Below are positions 31,938 to 40,100 of a stretch of 61,716 nucleotides of DNA, one piece after another. The stretch's first letter is position 1; the number at the start of each line of letters is the position of its first letter. A program made the position numbers and the translations under genes. Origin of the DNA: a virus; the IMG/VR virus record IMGVR_UViG_3300046506_000204, positions 1-61,716 of that record. The stretch is one strand, 5' to 3'. The notes under the pieces are model-generated. The model made no database searches and was not told the DNA's origin. It saw nothing but the letters and a program-made list of their open reading frames with translations.

Positions 31938-32086
31938 TGATTCCCGAACCCGACATCGACTGGACCGTGCGCCTGCCGTGGCCGACCATCTGCAAGCTGG
32001 CTTGCCAGGCGCGCCTCCGCAACATCAGCCTGGAAGCGCTGGTGGTCGAGGCGCTGTCCGAGGATCTCGCAAGGAGGAACGCATGA
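31937..32086 (+). CDS. Arc-type ribbon-helix-helix protein, 49 aa
   Basis: A 49-codon gene with ATG at 31937 and stop at 32084-32086 overlapping the next gene. Residues 8-45 follow the ribbon-helix-helix pattern: a short strand (WTVRLPWPT), a helix (CKLACQARLRN) and a second helix starting with S-L-E-A-L-V-V-E-A-L. Small phage Arc/Mnt-type repressors have this size. It may be the autoregulator of this operon. Confidence 0.6.
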   Translation: MIPEPDIDWTVRLPWPTICKLACQARLRNISLEALVVEALSEDLARRNA

Positions 32087-32508
32087 CGCCGGATGAACTG
32101 GAAACCCAGCGCCGGATCGGCTACCTGTTCGGCCTGCTGGAGCCGATGATGCGCGAGCTGGACCGGATCTACCGGCCGGGCCGCTTCATCCTGTTCAAGA
32201 TGGCCGAGCACAGGAAGGGCAAGCGCCTGCTGTACCGGGCCGACGCGATCCTGGCCGAGATCGCGCGCCTGCGCGGCGAGGAGCACCGCCCGCTGCCGCC
32301 GCTCGACGCTCCCCCACTGATCGGCCACCCGCTGTTCTGGCTCGTGGTGCAGTGGCTGGTCGGGATCTGCAACGCCTACAGCCTGATCGAATACGTGGCG
32401 GCTGGTCGCTGGGGCCTGGCCGCGCTGTCCCTCGCGTGCCTGGTGGTCTGCCTGCTGTGGCGCGTCCCTCCGCTCCGCCTGGCCCGGCAGGGCAAGTGGC
32501 GCGCATAA
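32083..32508 (+). CDS. Membrane protein, 141 aa
   Basis: A soluble helical N-terminal half (RRIGYLFGLLEPMMRELD) and a C-terminal half with one or two transmembrane helices: PLFWLVVQWLVGI and LAALSLACLVVCLLWRV. AAGGAGG precedes the ATG. Topology suggests an inner-membrane protein with a cytoplasmic N-terminal domain. Function unknown. Confidence 0.65.
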   Translation: MTPDELETQRRIGYLFGLLEPMMRELDRIYRPGRFILFKMAEHRKGKRLLYRADAILAEIARLRGEEHRPLPPLDAPPLIGHPLFWLVVQWLVGICNAYSLIEYVAAGRWGLAALSLACLVVCLLWRVPPLRLARQGKWRA

Positions 32509-32526
32509 CCCCTATCGAAAGACCCT

Positions 32527-32847
32527 ATGACTGACAACAAGAAAGAACGCAACCAACACGACACCGCGCTGGCGGCGCAGAAGTTCCTGGAAGCGATCGG
32601 CACGGCCATGATCGACAACGAGATCCCGCCGAAGCTGGCCGTGAACCTGTTCGGCTTTTACGCGCGGCGCGTGGTGGCCGTCGAGGTCGAAGAGGGCGCC
32701 GACGAACCGGACATGATTCACCAGGTGTTCGACGCCTTCGCCGAAGGGCTGGGCCTGAAAACGGCCGTGGCCAAGCTGGAGGGCGAGGCCGCCGAGCAGC
32801 TGAAAGCCCAGTTCGAGCAGCAGAACAGCGACACCCCGCTGCAGTGA
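32527..32847 (+). CDS. Hypothetical protein, 106 aa
   Basis: Small helical acidic protein (KKERNQHDTALAAQKFLEAI, later VFDAFAEGLGLKTAV). No strong ribosome site and no recognised domain. Its predicted size and composition resemble the 87-aa protein at 33352, which also has a helix followed by an NLFGFYARR/HLFGQIARG motif; the two may be distant relatives. Confidence 0.62.
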   Translation: MTDNKKERNQHDTALAAQKFLEAIGTAMIDNEIPPKLAVNLFGFYARRVVAVEVEEGADEPDMIHQVFDAFAEGLGLKTAVAKLEGEAAEQLKAQFEQQNSDTPLQ

Positions 32848-32854
32848 GCATGCC

Positions 32855-33355
32855 ATGACCGATACAACGATTGTCTCCCGCATGATCCTGGGCGCCGAGT
32901 TCGACCCCGAACTGGTCAAGGTGCTGCGCGAGGCGCACGGCCTGGACGAGGACGTGCAGATCAACATGAACGTGTTCGAGACCACCGTCTCGCGCGGCAA
33001 GCGTACCGGCCAGGTGCTGTGCTGCTGGGCCGGCGGCAAGATCGACAAGGACGGCTGGCAGAACGCCAGCGACCTGCAGCTGACCCTGGCAGGGCGCGCC
33101 GCGATCGACGCCCTGATGAAGCTGCCGGCGTGCGTCGACCCGAAGCCGGGACGCACCGGCCGCATGGTGGTGCGCGAGCTGCGCATCGGCAAGACCCCGC
33201 TGCGCGACAAGGTGATCGACGCCGTGCTGGCTGCCGAGCCGGGCGACCGCATCGCCTTTGTCGGCGACCTGGCCGGCGAGCTGGACGGCAAGATGGGCGT
33301 CACGTTCAACCCGAGCGCCGAGCCGATCTACATGAACCCCGAGGACTACCTGTGA
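32855..33355 (+). CDS. Hypothetical protein, 166 aa
   Basis: Soluble protein with a beta-rich middle (TGQVLCCWAGGKIDKDGW). No recognised catalytic pattern. Its stop overlaps the GTG start of the next gene. Function unknown. Confidence 0.65.
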   Translation: MTDTTIVSRMILGAEFDPELVKVLREAHGLDEDVQINMNVFETTVSRGKRTGQVLCCWAGGKIDKDGWQNASDLQLTLAGRAAIDALMKLPACVDPKPGRTGRMVVRELRIGKTPLRDKVIDAVLAAEPGDRIAFVGDLAGELDGKMGVTFNPSAEPIYMNPEDYL

Positions 33356-33615
33356 CGAGCGACAAGATCCCGAAGAAATACGACGAGTTCGTGCGCCGCG
33401 TGGCCCTGCTGGCCAAGGAGCTGCAGATCTCGCCCAGCGAAGGCCTGCACCTGTTCGGCCAGATCGCGCGCGGTTTTGTCGAGCACGCCCATGCGCGCGG
33501 CGACGCCGAGGTCGAGGAGCTGGCGTCGGCCGCCCTGAACCGTTTTGCGACCGGCTTCGGCGGCGAGGCGTCCGAGATCACGGTCAAGGGCGTGCCGGAC
33601 GGAGGCCTGCATTGA
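33352..33615 (+). CDS. Hypothetical protein, 87 aa
   Basis: GTG start overlapping the upstream stop. Helical, with EGLHLFGQIARGFVEHA similar to the KLAVNLFGFYARRVV segment of the 32527 protein. No recognised function. Confidence 0.6.
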   Translation: MTSDKIPKKYDEFVRRVALLAKELQISPSEGLHLFGQIARGFVEHAHARGDAEVEELASAALNRFATGFGGEASEITVKGVPDGGLH

Positions 33616-33794
33616 AGCCCGTCACCGAAACCGCGCTGTTGCTGGTCGTGGTCATCGTGTTCGCCTCGCTCGGCATGGCCGCGCATTTCTGGACCGACTC
33701 GCCGTTGACCGCCCTGGCCCTGTACGGGGCGCCGATGGTGGCCGGGTTCGCCTGCGGCCGCATCACCGGGATGGTCGCCAGGGCCAGCGCATGA
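33612..33794 (+). CDS. Small membrane protein, 60 aa
   Basis: TTG start overlapping the upstream stop. Two hydrophobic helices (TALLLVVVIVFASLGMAAHF and ALALYGAPMVAGFACG) span almost the whole protein, so it should be a two-pass inner-membrane protein. Holin-like size, but it lies far from the lysis genes, so function is left open. Confidence 0.58.
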   Translation: MKPVTETALLLVVVIVFASLGMAAHFWTDSPLTALALYGAPMVAGFACGRITGMVARASA

Positions 33795-34015
33795 ATTTCT
33801 TGAGCATCTGGACCGTCTACCGCCGCCCGGACGACTTCCCCGAGCACTTCGTGGCCCGCCGCCACGAGGTGAAGGTGGGCGGCAAGCTCGTCGTGACCGA
33901 CGAGATCCTGATCGCGGACACCCTGGACGGCGTGCGTGCGCAGCTGCCGCCGGGGTTGCACCGCATCGTCCGCCAGCCGGACGACAAACCTTCGATCGTG
34001 GAGACCTGGCTATGA
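33791..34015 (+). CDS. Hypothetical protein, 74 aa
   Basis: ATGA overlaps on both sides. Contains YRRPDDFPEHFVARRHEV and a C-terminal GLHRIVRQPDDKPSIVETW, a pattern seen in small phage proteins of unknown role. Soluble. Confidence 0.65.
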   Translation: MNFLSIWTVYRRPDDFPEHFVARRHEVKVGGKLVVTDEILIADTLDGVRAQLPPGLHRIVRQPDDKPSIVETWL

Positions 34016-34332
34016 GCGACAACGTCAAGCAGCTGCAGTGCAGCATCATTGCGATGGGCGAGATCCTGGAGGACAGCGTGAACGCGCTGCGCGGCGCGCC
34101 GCCGGACGACTGCTCGTGGTCGACCCACGACACCGCCGAGCTGGTCAGGAAGGCGGCGGCGCTGGCCAACGCCTACCTGGCCGCGACCGTCCTCGGTGCC
34201 GACGAGTTCGACTTCGGGCGCCTGCGCGAAGCGGCCGACGCCTGGCGCGCGGTGCGCGCCGAGACCCTGCTGCAGGCGAACCAGATGATCGCCTGGCGCG
34301 ACAACCCCAACCTGTTTGCCTGCGAGGACTGA
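34012..34332 (+). CDS. Hypothetical protein, 106 aa
   Basis: Helical protein, acidic N terminus, with a conserved-looking DDCSWSTHDTAELVRKAAAL segment. Coupled to the upstream gene. No recognised domain. Confidence 0.62.
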   Translation: MSDNVKQLQCSIIAMGEILEDSVNALRGAPPDDCSWSTHDTAELVRKAAALANAYLAATVLGADEFDFGRLREAADAWRAVRAETLLQANQMIAWRDNPNLFACED

Positions 34333-34333
34333 C

Positions 34334-34675
34334 ATGAGCGAGATCACCCCGACCGATCCCTACACCAACGCCCTGATCGACGCCGCCGTGGAACACGCGA
34401 GCGCCTATGACGACGACGACCGCGAGTGCATCAAGACCGACGTGATGAACGGTTTCTATGCCGGCGCGGCCTGGCACGCCAGCCTCGCCCCCGATGCTGA
34501 ACTGACGGCCAGACTGGAAGCGGCGCAGCGAGAGCTGGCCGTGTTCCACGCCGAGCAGCCGCGCGTGTGGGAAACCAGCCGCGAGCATGGCGAGTTCCTG
34601 ACCACGATCCGCGAGCTGCAGGCCGCGCTGGGCACCGCTCGCGCCCGTATAGCCGAGCTGGAGCAGGCGACGTGA
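34334..34675 (+). CDS. Coiled-coil protein, 113 aa
   Basis: The C-terminal 60 residues form a long helix with heptad-like spacing (ELTARLEAAQRELAVFHAEQ, then LTTIRELQAALGTARARIAE). The N-terminal half is acidic. A GTG-start gene overlaps its stop. Function unknown. Confidence 0.62.
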   Translation: MSEITPTDPYTNALIDAAVEHASAYDDDDRECIKTDVMNGFYAGAAWHASLAPDAELTARLEAAQRELAVFHAEQPRVWETSREHGEFLTTIRELQAALGTARARIAELEQAT

Positions 34676-34920
34676 GCGCGCCGATCTGCGCCTGGTGCGA
34701 CGAACCCGTCCTGAACGACGACCGCCGCGCCCCGAACTATGTGCAGCCGACCCATTACGAGTGCGGCCTGCGCGCCGCGCTCGGCTCGGTCGGGCACCAG
34801 AAGAAGCGCTGTTTCTGCTTTGGCGGGGATGAAGAAGACCCGCCGGGCCTGACCCGCCGCCAGGCCGCCACCGCGGCCGCCCTGTATTTCCACCTTAACC
34901 CGCAACCAACAGAACCATGA
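34672..34920 (+). CDS. Zinc-binding phage protein, 82 aa
   Basis: GTG start overlapping the upstream stop. Cysteine pattern C-A-W-C at residues 6-9, then YECGLRAALGSVGHQKKRCF, then LTRRQAATAAALYFHL. This H/C...LR..LGS.GH....C order recurs in small proteins of many phages and probably forms a zinc knuckle. Role unknown. Confidence 0.7.
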   Translation: MSAPICAWCDEPVLNDDRRAPNYVQPTHYECGLRAALGSVGHQKKRCFCFGGDEEDPPGLTRRQAATAAALYFHLNPQPTEP

Positions 34921-35264
34921 CCCGTACTCCACACGCGGCCGCGCTGGCCGATGTACTCCCGCTGATCGAAGCGCTCGAACTGCCCTACCTGGAATCCCTG
35001 CAGCAGCTGCTGGCCGACCATATCGCCAAGCGCCGCATCGAGCTGATCGCCGAGGCACGCGCGAAGATCGCCCGCATCGCCTTGAACGTCGGCCTGTCGG
35101 CCGAGGAGATCCTGGCGATGAAGCCGGGACGCTTCCATGCCGGGCGCGGCGAACCGAAATACCGGAACCCGGAAACCGGCAAGACGTGGAGCGGGCTGGG
35201 CACGGTGCCAGGCTGGATCAAGGGCAAGGATAGGGCTGCGTTCCTGATCGGAGGTAACGCATGA
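34917..35264 (+). CDS. H-NS family nucleoid protein 1
   Basis: 115 residues. The N-terminal helical oligomerisation region (LPLIEALELPYLESLQQLLADH) is followed by a linker and the C-terminal H-NS DNA-binding core, YRNPETGKTWSGLGTVPGWI, with the conserved Y-R/K-x-P-x-T-G-x-T-W-x-G-x-G-x-x-P-x-W. It would bind AT-rich DNA such as oriV and the promoter regions. A second copy follows at once. Confidence 0.88.
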   Translation: MTRTPHAAALADVLPLIEALELPYLESLQQLLADHIAKRRIELIAEARAKIARIALNVGLSAEEILAMKPGRFHAGRGEPKYRNPETGKTWSGLGTVPGWIKGKDRAAFLIGGNA

Positions 35265-35758
35265 GCGACCTGCACAAGAACTGGCAGGCCTACCAGGAGC
35301 TGCAGCAGCAGATCAAGGCGCTGCAGGAGAAAGCCACCCTGCTCATGATGGAGGGCCGCAGCGCCGCCATCAACGACATCAAGGCCTTGATCGCGGCCTA
35401 CGACCTCACCGCCGAGGAACTCGGCTACGCGGTGGCCCCGCCGCCGCCCAGGCGCGAGCGCAAGCCCGAGAAGAAGCGCGACCGCAGCGTGAAGAACCCG
35501 CCCAAGTACAGGGACCCCGGCAGCGGCCTGACCTGGACCGGCAACGGCCGCGTGCCGGACTGGCTGATCGGGAAGAACTACGACGACTTCCTGATCGACA
35601 GGCCGGCGCCGCAGGAAAAGCCGGTCCTGGTGCCGCCGCACGAGTACGCCCCGGCCCCGTCGCCGGCGGTGGACGCCAGCCATGCGGTCCAGGGGATGGT
35701 GTCGGCCAGCATGCCGCAGCCGGCCGCCGCGTGGCCAGATCCGCGCCAGAACAGCTAA
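35261..35758 (+). CDS. H-NS family nucleoid protein 2
   Basis: 165 residues, overlapping the first H-NS gene by ATGA. Coiled N terminus (ELQQQIKALQEKATLLMMEG), basic linker, core YRDPGSGLTWTGNGRVPDWL, then an extra Pro/Ala-rich tail of about 55 residues absent from typical H-NS. Betaproteobacterial H-NS-like proteins (Bph3/BpH3 type) can have such layouts. Located just upstream of trfA and the AT-rich origin, it may silence or tune both. Confidence 0.87.
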   Translation: MSDLHKNWQAYQELQQQIKALQEKATLLMMEGRSAAINDIKALIAAYDLTAEELGYAVAPPPPRRERKPEKKRDRSVKNPPKYRDPGSGLTWTGNGRVPDWLIGKNYDDFLIDRPAPQEKPVLVPPHEYAPAPSPAVDASHAVQGMVSASMPQPAAAWPDPRQNS

Positions 35759-35810
35759 GCAACCCCGGGCCACGTCCTGGCCCGCCTCACAACACAACGA
35801 TAGGACAAGC

Positions 35811-36845
35811 ATGCCGGACGATTCCACTCCGCAGCAGCGCGCGCTCGACCTGAAAACGAAGGCAAGGACGATGGAGGCCGAACTGAAACGGTTCGCCCCC
35901 GTCCAGCTGCCGTACTGGCACGACGAGGTGCGCGCGATCGCCAACGAACTGACCCGCTGCGCGCTGGTCTCGACCAAGACCGGCGGCGCGCCGCGCCGCT
36001 ACTACCACAACGAGCGCCTGTTCACGCTCGGCGGCGACGACGCGGCCGTCACCATGACTGGCGAGGAGATCCGCGGCAACGACTGGAAAACGTTCCTGAC
36101 GCTGGCGCACCTGGCGCGCGAGCAGAAGGCGGGCGACCTGGTGGTCCGGGTGAAAAGCTCGACCATCTGCAAGCTCAACAACTGGGCGACCCGCCAGACC
36201 TACTACACCGAGATCTACAACTCGATGCTGCGCCTGTCGGCCGTATCCCTGATGATCTACTCGCGCCGCCTGACCAAGATGCGCGCCTACGAGAAGGCGC
36301 GCGCCGCCGTCGGCTCGGTCGAAATGCTGGCCGCCATGTACGACGAGATCCGCGCGATCGAGGAGCAGGAGCTGGCCGCCACCGACGTCTCGGGCATGCA
36401 GCTGCGCATGATCGACAGCGGCGTGCGCTTCACCGGCGGCAAGGCCCCGATCGACGACGTCCCGCAGGGCGATCTCGCGTGGGAGATCCCGATGGACCCG
36501 AACATGATCCTGCTGTTCGCCAAGGAGTGGCTGACGCTGGTCGACGAGACCGCGCAGAGCGAGATGTCGGCCGGCGCCGTCATCCTGCAGGCCTACTATT
36601 GCGGCCACAAGATCCCGAACAACGTCTACGTGAAAAATCTGGCCAGGCTGCTGCAGCTGACCTGTTCGCCCAAGGAACAGAAGCGCATCGTCAAGCAGCG
36701 CCTGCAGGAGCTGGTCGACCACAAGGTGCTGGTCAAATTCTGGTTCAGCCAGGGCAGGGACGGCGAGCTGGTGCACGTCGAGCGTGCCAAATGGGACGGC
36801 AAGGGCCAGCGCGACGGCGAAGAAACCGAGGAAAAAGCGGCGTGA
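35811..36845 (+). CDS. trfA: TrfA-type plasmid replication initiator
   Basis: 344 residues; start at 35811, after TAGGACAAG. It follows the TrfA layout: VQLPYWHDEVRAIANELTRC, then YHNERLFTLGG, MTGEEIRGNDWKTFLTLAHL and two winged-helix-like segments, the first around WATRQTYYTEIYNSMLRLSA and the second near ARLLQLTCSPKEQKRIVKQ. RK2 TrfA binds iterons and loads host DnaB at oriV. Here six iterons and three DnaA boxes follow directly, so this gene and its origin form a complete replicon for the lysogenic state. Confidence 0.9.
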   Translation: MPDDSTPQQRALDLKTKARTMEAELKRFAPVQLPYWHDEVRAIANELTRCALVSTKTGGAPRRYYHNERLFTLGGDDAAVTMTGEEIRGNDWKTFLTLAHLAREQKAGDLVVRVKSSTICKLNNWATRQTYYTEIYNSMLRLSAVSLMIYSRRLTKMRAYEKARAAVGSVEMLAAMYDEIRAIEEQELAATDVSGMQLRMIDSGVRFTGGKAPIDDVPQGDLAWEIPMDPNMILLFAKEWLTLVDETAQSEMSAGAVILQAYYCGHKIPNNVYVKNLARLLQLTCSPKEQKRIVKQRLQELVDHKVLVKFWFSQGRDGELVHVERAKWDGKGQRDGEETEEKAA

Positions 36846-36854
36846 GCAGTCATC

Positions 36855-37193
36855 TTATCCACAGAAAACGACACACCGGGCATGGAAAACGACACACCGG
36901 AGCAGGGTCCTCAATGGAAAACGACACACCGGCCAGCGCAAACGACACACCGTTTACGGCAAACGACACACCGTTTTTGGAAAACGACCCACCGGACCAT
37001 GTTGATAAGCGGCTACATATCAACAGTTTACGGCACTTATCCACACCCCCATAAACCTTCTTTTAAACCTTCTTATAAACCCAGGGGGAAACTTATCCAC
37101 AAAAGGTGCTTTTGACGATGACGTGCAGACATTGTTCGCTAAAGTCGACTTTAAGCATTGTTTAACTACGGCTTGACGCAAACGACACACCTT
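36855..37193 (+). other. Plasmid origin of replication (oriV) with iterons and DnaA boxes
   Basis: Seven iterons with core AAACGACACACC lie on the plus strand at 36866, 36887, 36919, 36940, 36961, 36982 (one change, GACCCACC) and 37180. The first six are spaced 21, 32, 21, 21 and 21 bp, i.e. two or three helical turns, so all face the same side. Three perfect DnaA boxes TTATCCACA stand at 36855-36863, 37037-37045 and 37093-37101. The AT-rich stretch at about 37050-37080, with TAAACCTTCTT repeated, is the probable melting region. A perfect palindrome AAAGTCGACTTT sits at 37141-37152. Confidence 0.9.
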
Positions 37194-37263
37194 CGTGAAC
37201 ATCCACCGACCCTGTAGGACACTGCTTACAAAAACTCACCAATATTCACAGTGTCAGAAATTA

Positions 37264-37383
37264 CCAACGCATTTAAGCACTTGATTTGAAAAACAAAACC
37301 AGAGCGGTGCCGAGTGAAAAGCGCTCACAGCAGGTAACTGAAGCATTACAGGGAAACTTAAAAAAAAATAACAAATGCGTTGG
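37264..37383. repeat. Long-spaced inverted repeat upstream of 761-aa gene
   Basis: CCAACGCATTT (37264-37274) and AAATGCGTTGG (37373-37383) are exact complements 98 bp apart, within the 247-bp non-coding region between oriV and the 37441 gene. The region is AT-rich, with runs of A at 37360-37370. The arms could bind the multi-repeat protein encoded next door, or form a stem in the leader RNA. No other gene is seen in 37194-37440. Confidence 0.5.
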
Positions 37384-37440
37384 AAACCAGGTGCGTTTTC
37401 GTTACGATGAGATTCCAAACAGAAAAAAATCGCTGATCCC

Positions 37441-39726
37441 ATGACCAAAAAGAACTGGACCGACACTGAGCTGGACTGCCTCGCATGGAATCTCCTCGAG
37501 CGCTACCCTGAACGCGGCTTCGCCTCGGTGAAGCAGCCCTATGAAATCAACCTGACCGATGCCGAGATCACGCCGGTGCTCCTTGCCTGCCTACCTGCAG
37601 AGCGGCAGGGCATGCGGCCCAAGATCAGCCGCCTCAAGCGCGACCTGGTGAAGGCCTTCGACCGGGTCGCGGTGAGGAGCGCCGGCGACCCATCCAGCAT
37701 GGAGCACACAGCGGAGCCGGGGCAGGACGGGGAGGGCGGTGGCGCGCGGATTCGCTGGGGCCAGGATGACTGGCGGTTCTGTGCGCTGGCCCTGCATACG
37801 ATGTGCCCCGAGCTGGACCTGGTCAACGCGCCGAACCTGTCGAAAGTCACACTGCACCAGCTGAACCTGGCCGCCTCCGCGATGGAGCAGGGCCGCCAGC
37901 GCAAGTTCAAGCGCCTGGCCGACGCTACCGACCGGCTGGCCCAGGTCTACAAGCAGGCCCGCGAAACCCGCGATCCGTTCTACTTTGGCCGCCCCGAGGA
38001 TGAGGAGGCTGCCGCCGAGGCCGACGAGATCCCGGCTGCCGCTCCCGAGGAGCAGTCAGCCGAAGCGCCACCGGCCGAGACCCCTGCCGAGACCCCGGCG
38101 GAAGCGCCCGTCCCCGAGAAATTCCCCGAGGCCCCGGCCCCGGTCCTGCACACGGCGCTGCGCCCCGGGATCTACTGGACCGCCGACGAGTACAAGGCGA
38201 TCGCCGCCGAACTGCAACCCACCTGGCCGCGCGTGCTCGAGGATGGCTACCTGCCGGGCCTGAACATCACCGATCTGAACCTGGCGATCCGCAAGGCGCT
38301 GCCACCGGAACGCCAGCGCCGCATGGCCAACCAGGCCCACATCCGCTCGTTCGGCAACCGCCTGCGCGATGCGCTGGCCGGCAAGCCGATCTGGACGGCC
38401 GAGCAGTTCGCCCAGCGCGAGCAGGCCGCGCCGGCCGTCCCGCCACCGGCTGCCGACGCGCAGGCGCCCGCCGAAGCACCGGCCCCGGCACTGCACGACT
38501 TCCGGTCCGCCCCGCGCGTGTTCTGGTCCGCCGAGGAATGGGACGCCCTGGTCCGCATGCTGTACGAGAAATACCCGCAGCTGCAGGCGCGCTTCCGTGA
38601 CCTGCAGCTGAGCATGCTGAACGACACGGCGCAGCGGATGGAACGGCCGCGCCGCTTCTTCTCGGTCTCGGCCACCCTCAAGCACCTGGAACCGGCCGTG
38701 GCGCGCGTGAAGCAGGCCGCCAGTGCGCCGCAGGCCGAGTCCGAAGCCGCACCCGCCCCGGCGCCCGCCCCCGAGCCGGCCCCGGCGCCAGCCGCACCGG
38801 CGACGGACAAGGCCGACAAGCTGTTCGCCAAGATCGAGTGGACCCGCCAGGAGTGGCTGCTCATCGCGGAGGAGCTGCACCGGTTGTTCCCGGCCCATAA
38901 CTACCCCTACGGCCAGAGCCTGGTCGGCCTGGATACCGGAGACCTCGCCTTTGTGCAGGAGCGCGTGCTGCCGCTGGAACGCCAGCGCCGGCACCTGAAA
39001 GTCGTGTCGTTCTCGACCCTGCGCGCGCCGCTCGAACGTGCCTTTGCCGACCTGCGCGCCGTCCTCGAAGGCAAGCCACCGGCCTGCGTCCTGGTCCCGC
39101 CGCCAGCTGCGGCGCCCACGCCGGCACCGGCCCCGGCGCCCGCCGCGCCCATTCCCGCGATCCCGGGAATCCAGCCCGGCGTGAATCCGTACGAGGCTGC
39201 CTTCGGCCCGCTGGTGGCCCTGCTGGCCGGCGAAGTCGCCCGACAGCTCGGCCCGATGCTGGGCGCCATGATCGACCAGGCCGTGGCCAGGCTGGCGCCG
39301 AGCGCGCCGGCGGTCGATGCCAAGGCGATCGCGCCGGTGGTGGCGCAGCTGCTGCCCCAGCTGGTCAAGACGCCGGCCGCGCCGAAGAACTACGGCGACG
39401 AAAAGCCGCAGGTCGAGAAGCAGAAGAAGCTCACCGTCGGCGTGCTGGTGAACCGCGTCAGCCTGTACAAGAACGAGCTGGAGAAAGCGTTCCCGATGAT
39501 CGAGATCACGATCGGCGACGTCAACATGAACAACGCGGTTGACCGCATCGTGAACTGCGACAAGGTCATCTGCATGACGAAATGGGTCGACCACGTCCCG
39601 GCCGGCCGCCTCAAGAAGCTGGCCCGCGACCGCTACATCGACTGCAACGGCGGCATCAGCGAACTGAAGCGGATCATCAGCATCTGGCTCAGGGCGCAGG
39701 GTGTCCAGCTGGACGAGGTGGCATGA
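37441..39726 (+). CDS. Five-repeat Myb/SANT-like protein with DUF2325-like domain, 761 aa
   Basis: Five modules of about 70 residues begin W-[ST]/G-x-[DE]-[DE/Q]: near residues 6 (NWTDTELDCLAWNLLERYP), 105 (WGQDDWRFCALALHTMCP), 243 (WTADEYKAIAAELQPTWP), 361 (WSAEEWDALVRMLYEKYP) and 467 (WTRQEWLLIAEELHRLFP). Pro/Ala/Glu linkers separate them. The layout recalls Myb/SANT DNA-binding repeats. The C-terminal domain (VGVLVNRVSLYKNELEKAFP, then DKVICMTKWVDHVPAGRLKK, then NGGISELKRII) is related to that of the 28638 protein and resembles DUF2325. No Shine-Dalgarno precedes the ATG. A replication, segregation or silencing role near oriV is inferred only. Confidence 0.75.
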   Translation: MTKKNWTDTELDCLAWNLLERYPERGFASVKQPYEINLTDAEITPVLLACLPAERQGMRPKISRLKRDLVKAFDRVAVRSAGDPSSMEHTAEPGQDGEGGGARIRWGQDDWRFCALALHTMCPELDLVNAPNLSKVTLHQLNLAASAMEQGRQRKFKRLADATDRLAQVYKQARETRDPFYFGRPEDEEAAAEADEIPAAAPEEQSAEAPPAETPAETPAEAPVPEKFPEAPAPVLHTALRPGIYWTADEYKAIAAELQPTWPRVLEDGYLPGLNITDLNLAIRKALPPERQRRMANQAHIRSFGNRLRDALAGKPIWTAEQFAQREQAAPAVPPPAADAQAPAEAPAPALHDFRSAPRVFWSAEEWDALVRMLYEKYPQLQARFRDLQLSMLNDTAQRMERPRRFFSVSATLKHLEPAVARVKQAASAPQAESEAAPAPAPAPEPAPAPAAPATDKADKLFAKIEWTRQEWLLIAEELHRLFPAHNYPYGQSLVGLDTGDLAFVQERVLPLERQRRHLKVVSFSTLRAPLERAFADLRAVLEGKPPACVLVPPPAAAPTPAPAPAPAAPIPAIPGIQPGVNPYEAAFGPLVALLAGEVARQLGPMLGAMIDQAVARLAPSAPAVDAKAIAPVVAQLLPQLVKTPAAPKNYGDEKPQVEKQKKLTVGVLVNRVSLYKNELEKAFPMIEITIGDVNMNNAVDRIVNCDKVICMTKWVDHVPAGRLKKLARDRYIDCNGGISELKRIISIWLRAQGVQLDEVA

Positions 39727-40100
39727 TGCACTACCTGCTCACCAAGGACCGCCAGGTCGTCGCCTGTGCCGACCTGCAGGAGTGGGCGATCGCCTGGGGC
39801 ACCGCGAGCAACCAGATCGCGCGCACCGTCCTCGGCACGGCCGTCGTCTCCACCGTGTTCCTGGGCCTGGATCACAGCTTCACCGGCGGGCCGCCGGTGC
39901 TGTTCGAGACCATGATTTTCGACAAGGGCCGGCCGCGCGCCTACCAGGTGCGCTACTGCACGATCGAGGAGGCAGAAAGCGGCCACCGGCGCGCGGTCTA
40001 CCACGTCGACCAGCTGCTGCGCAAAGCCAGCGTATCGAGGACCAGCCGCAACGCCCGGGAAGGCCGCTACCTGGTGCGTCGGGCCAAGGCCGCAGCATGA
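39723..40100 (+). CDS. Conserved phage protein, 125 aa
   Basis: ATG at 39723 overlaps the upstream stop. Contains TVFLGLDHSFTGGPPVLFET and TIEEAESGHRRAVYHVD. The G-L-D-H...P-x-L-F-E-T-M pattern recurs in small proteins of many phages with unknown function. Basic C terminus. Confidence 0.72.
   Translation: MMHYLLTKDRQVVACADLQEWAIAWGTASNQIARTVLGTAVVSTVFLGLDHSFTGGPPVLFETMIFDKGRPRAYQVRYCTIEEAESGHRRAVYHVDQLLRKASVSRTSRNAREGRYLVRRAKAAA

Noticed and set aside
37141-37152. AAAGTCGACTTT palindrome as a seventh repressor operator
   Set aside because: Its half-sites match AAGT/ACTT but the spacing is 2 bp instead of 3, which would put the half-sites out of register; recorded only as part of the origin.
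36855-37193. Regular short repeats as a CRISPR array
   Set aside because: The repeats are 12-14 bp cores with 21- or 32-bp periods, lie beside trfA with DnaA boxes, and lack spacer-sized unique segments or cas genes. They are iterons.
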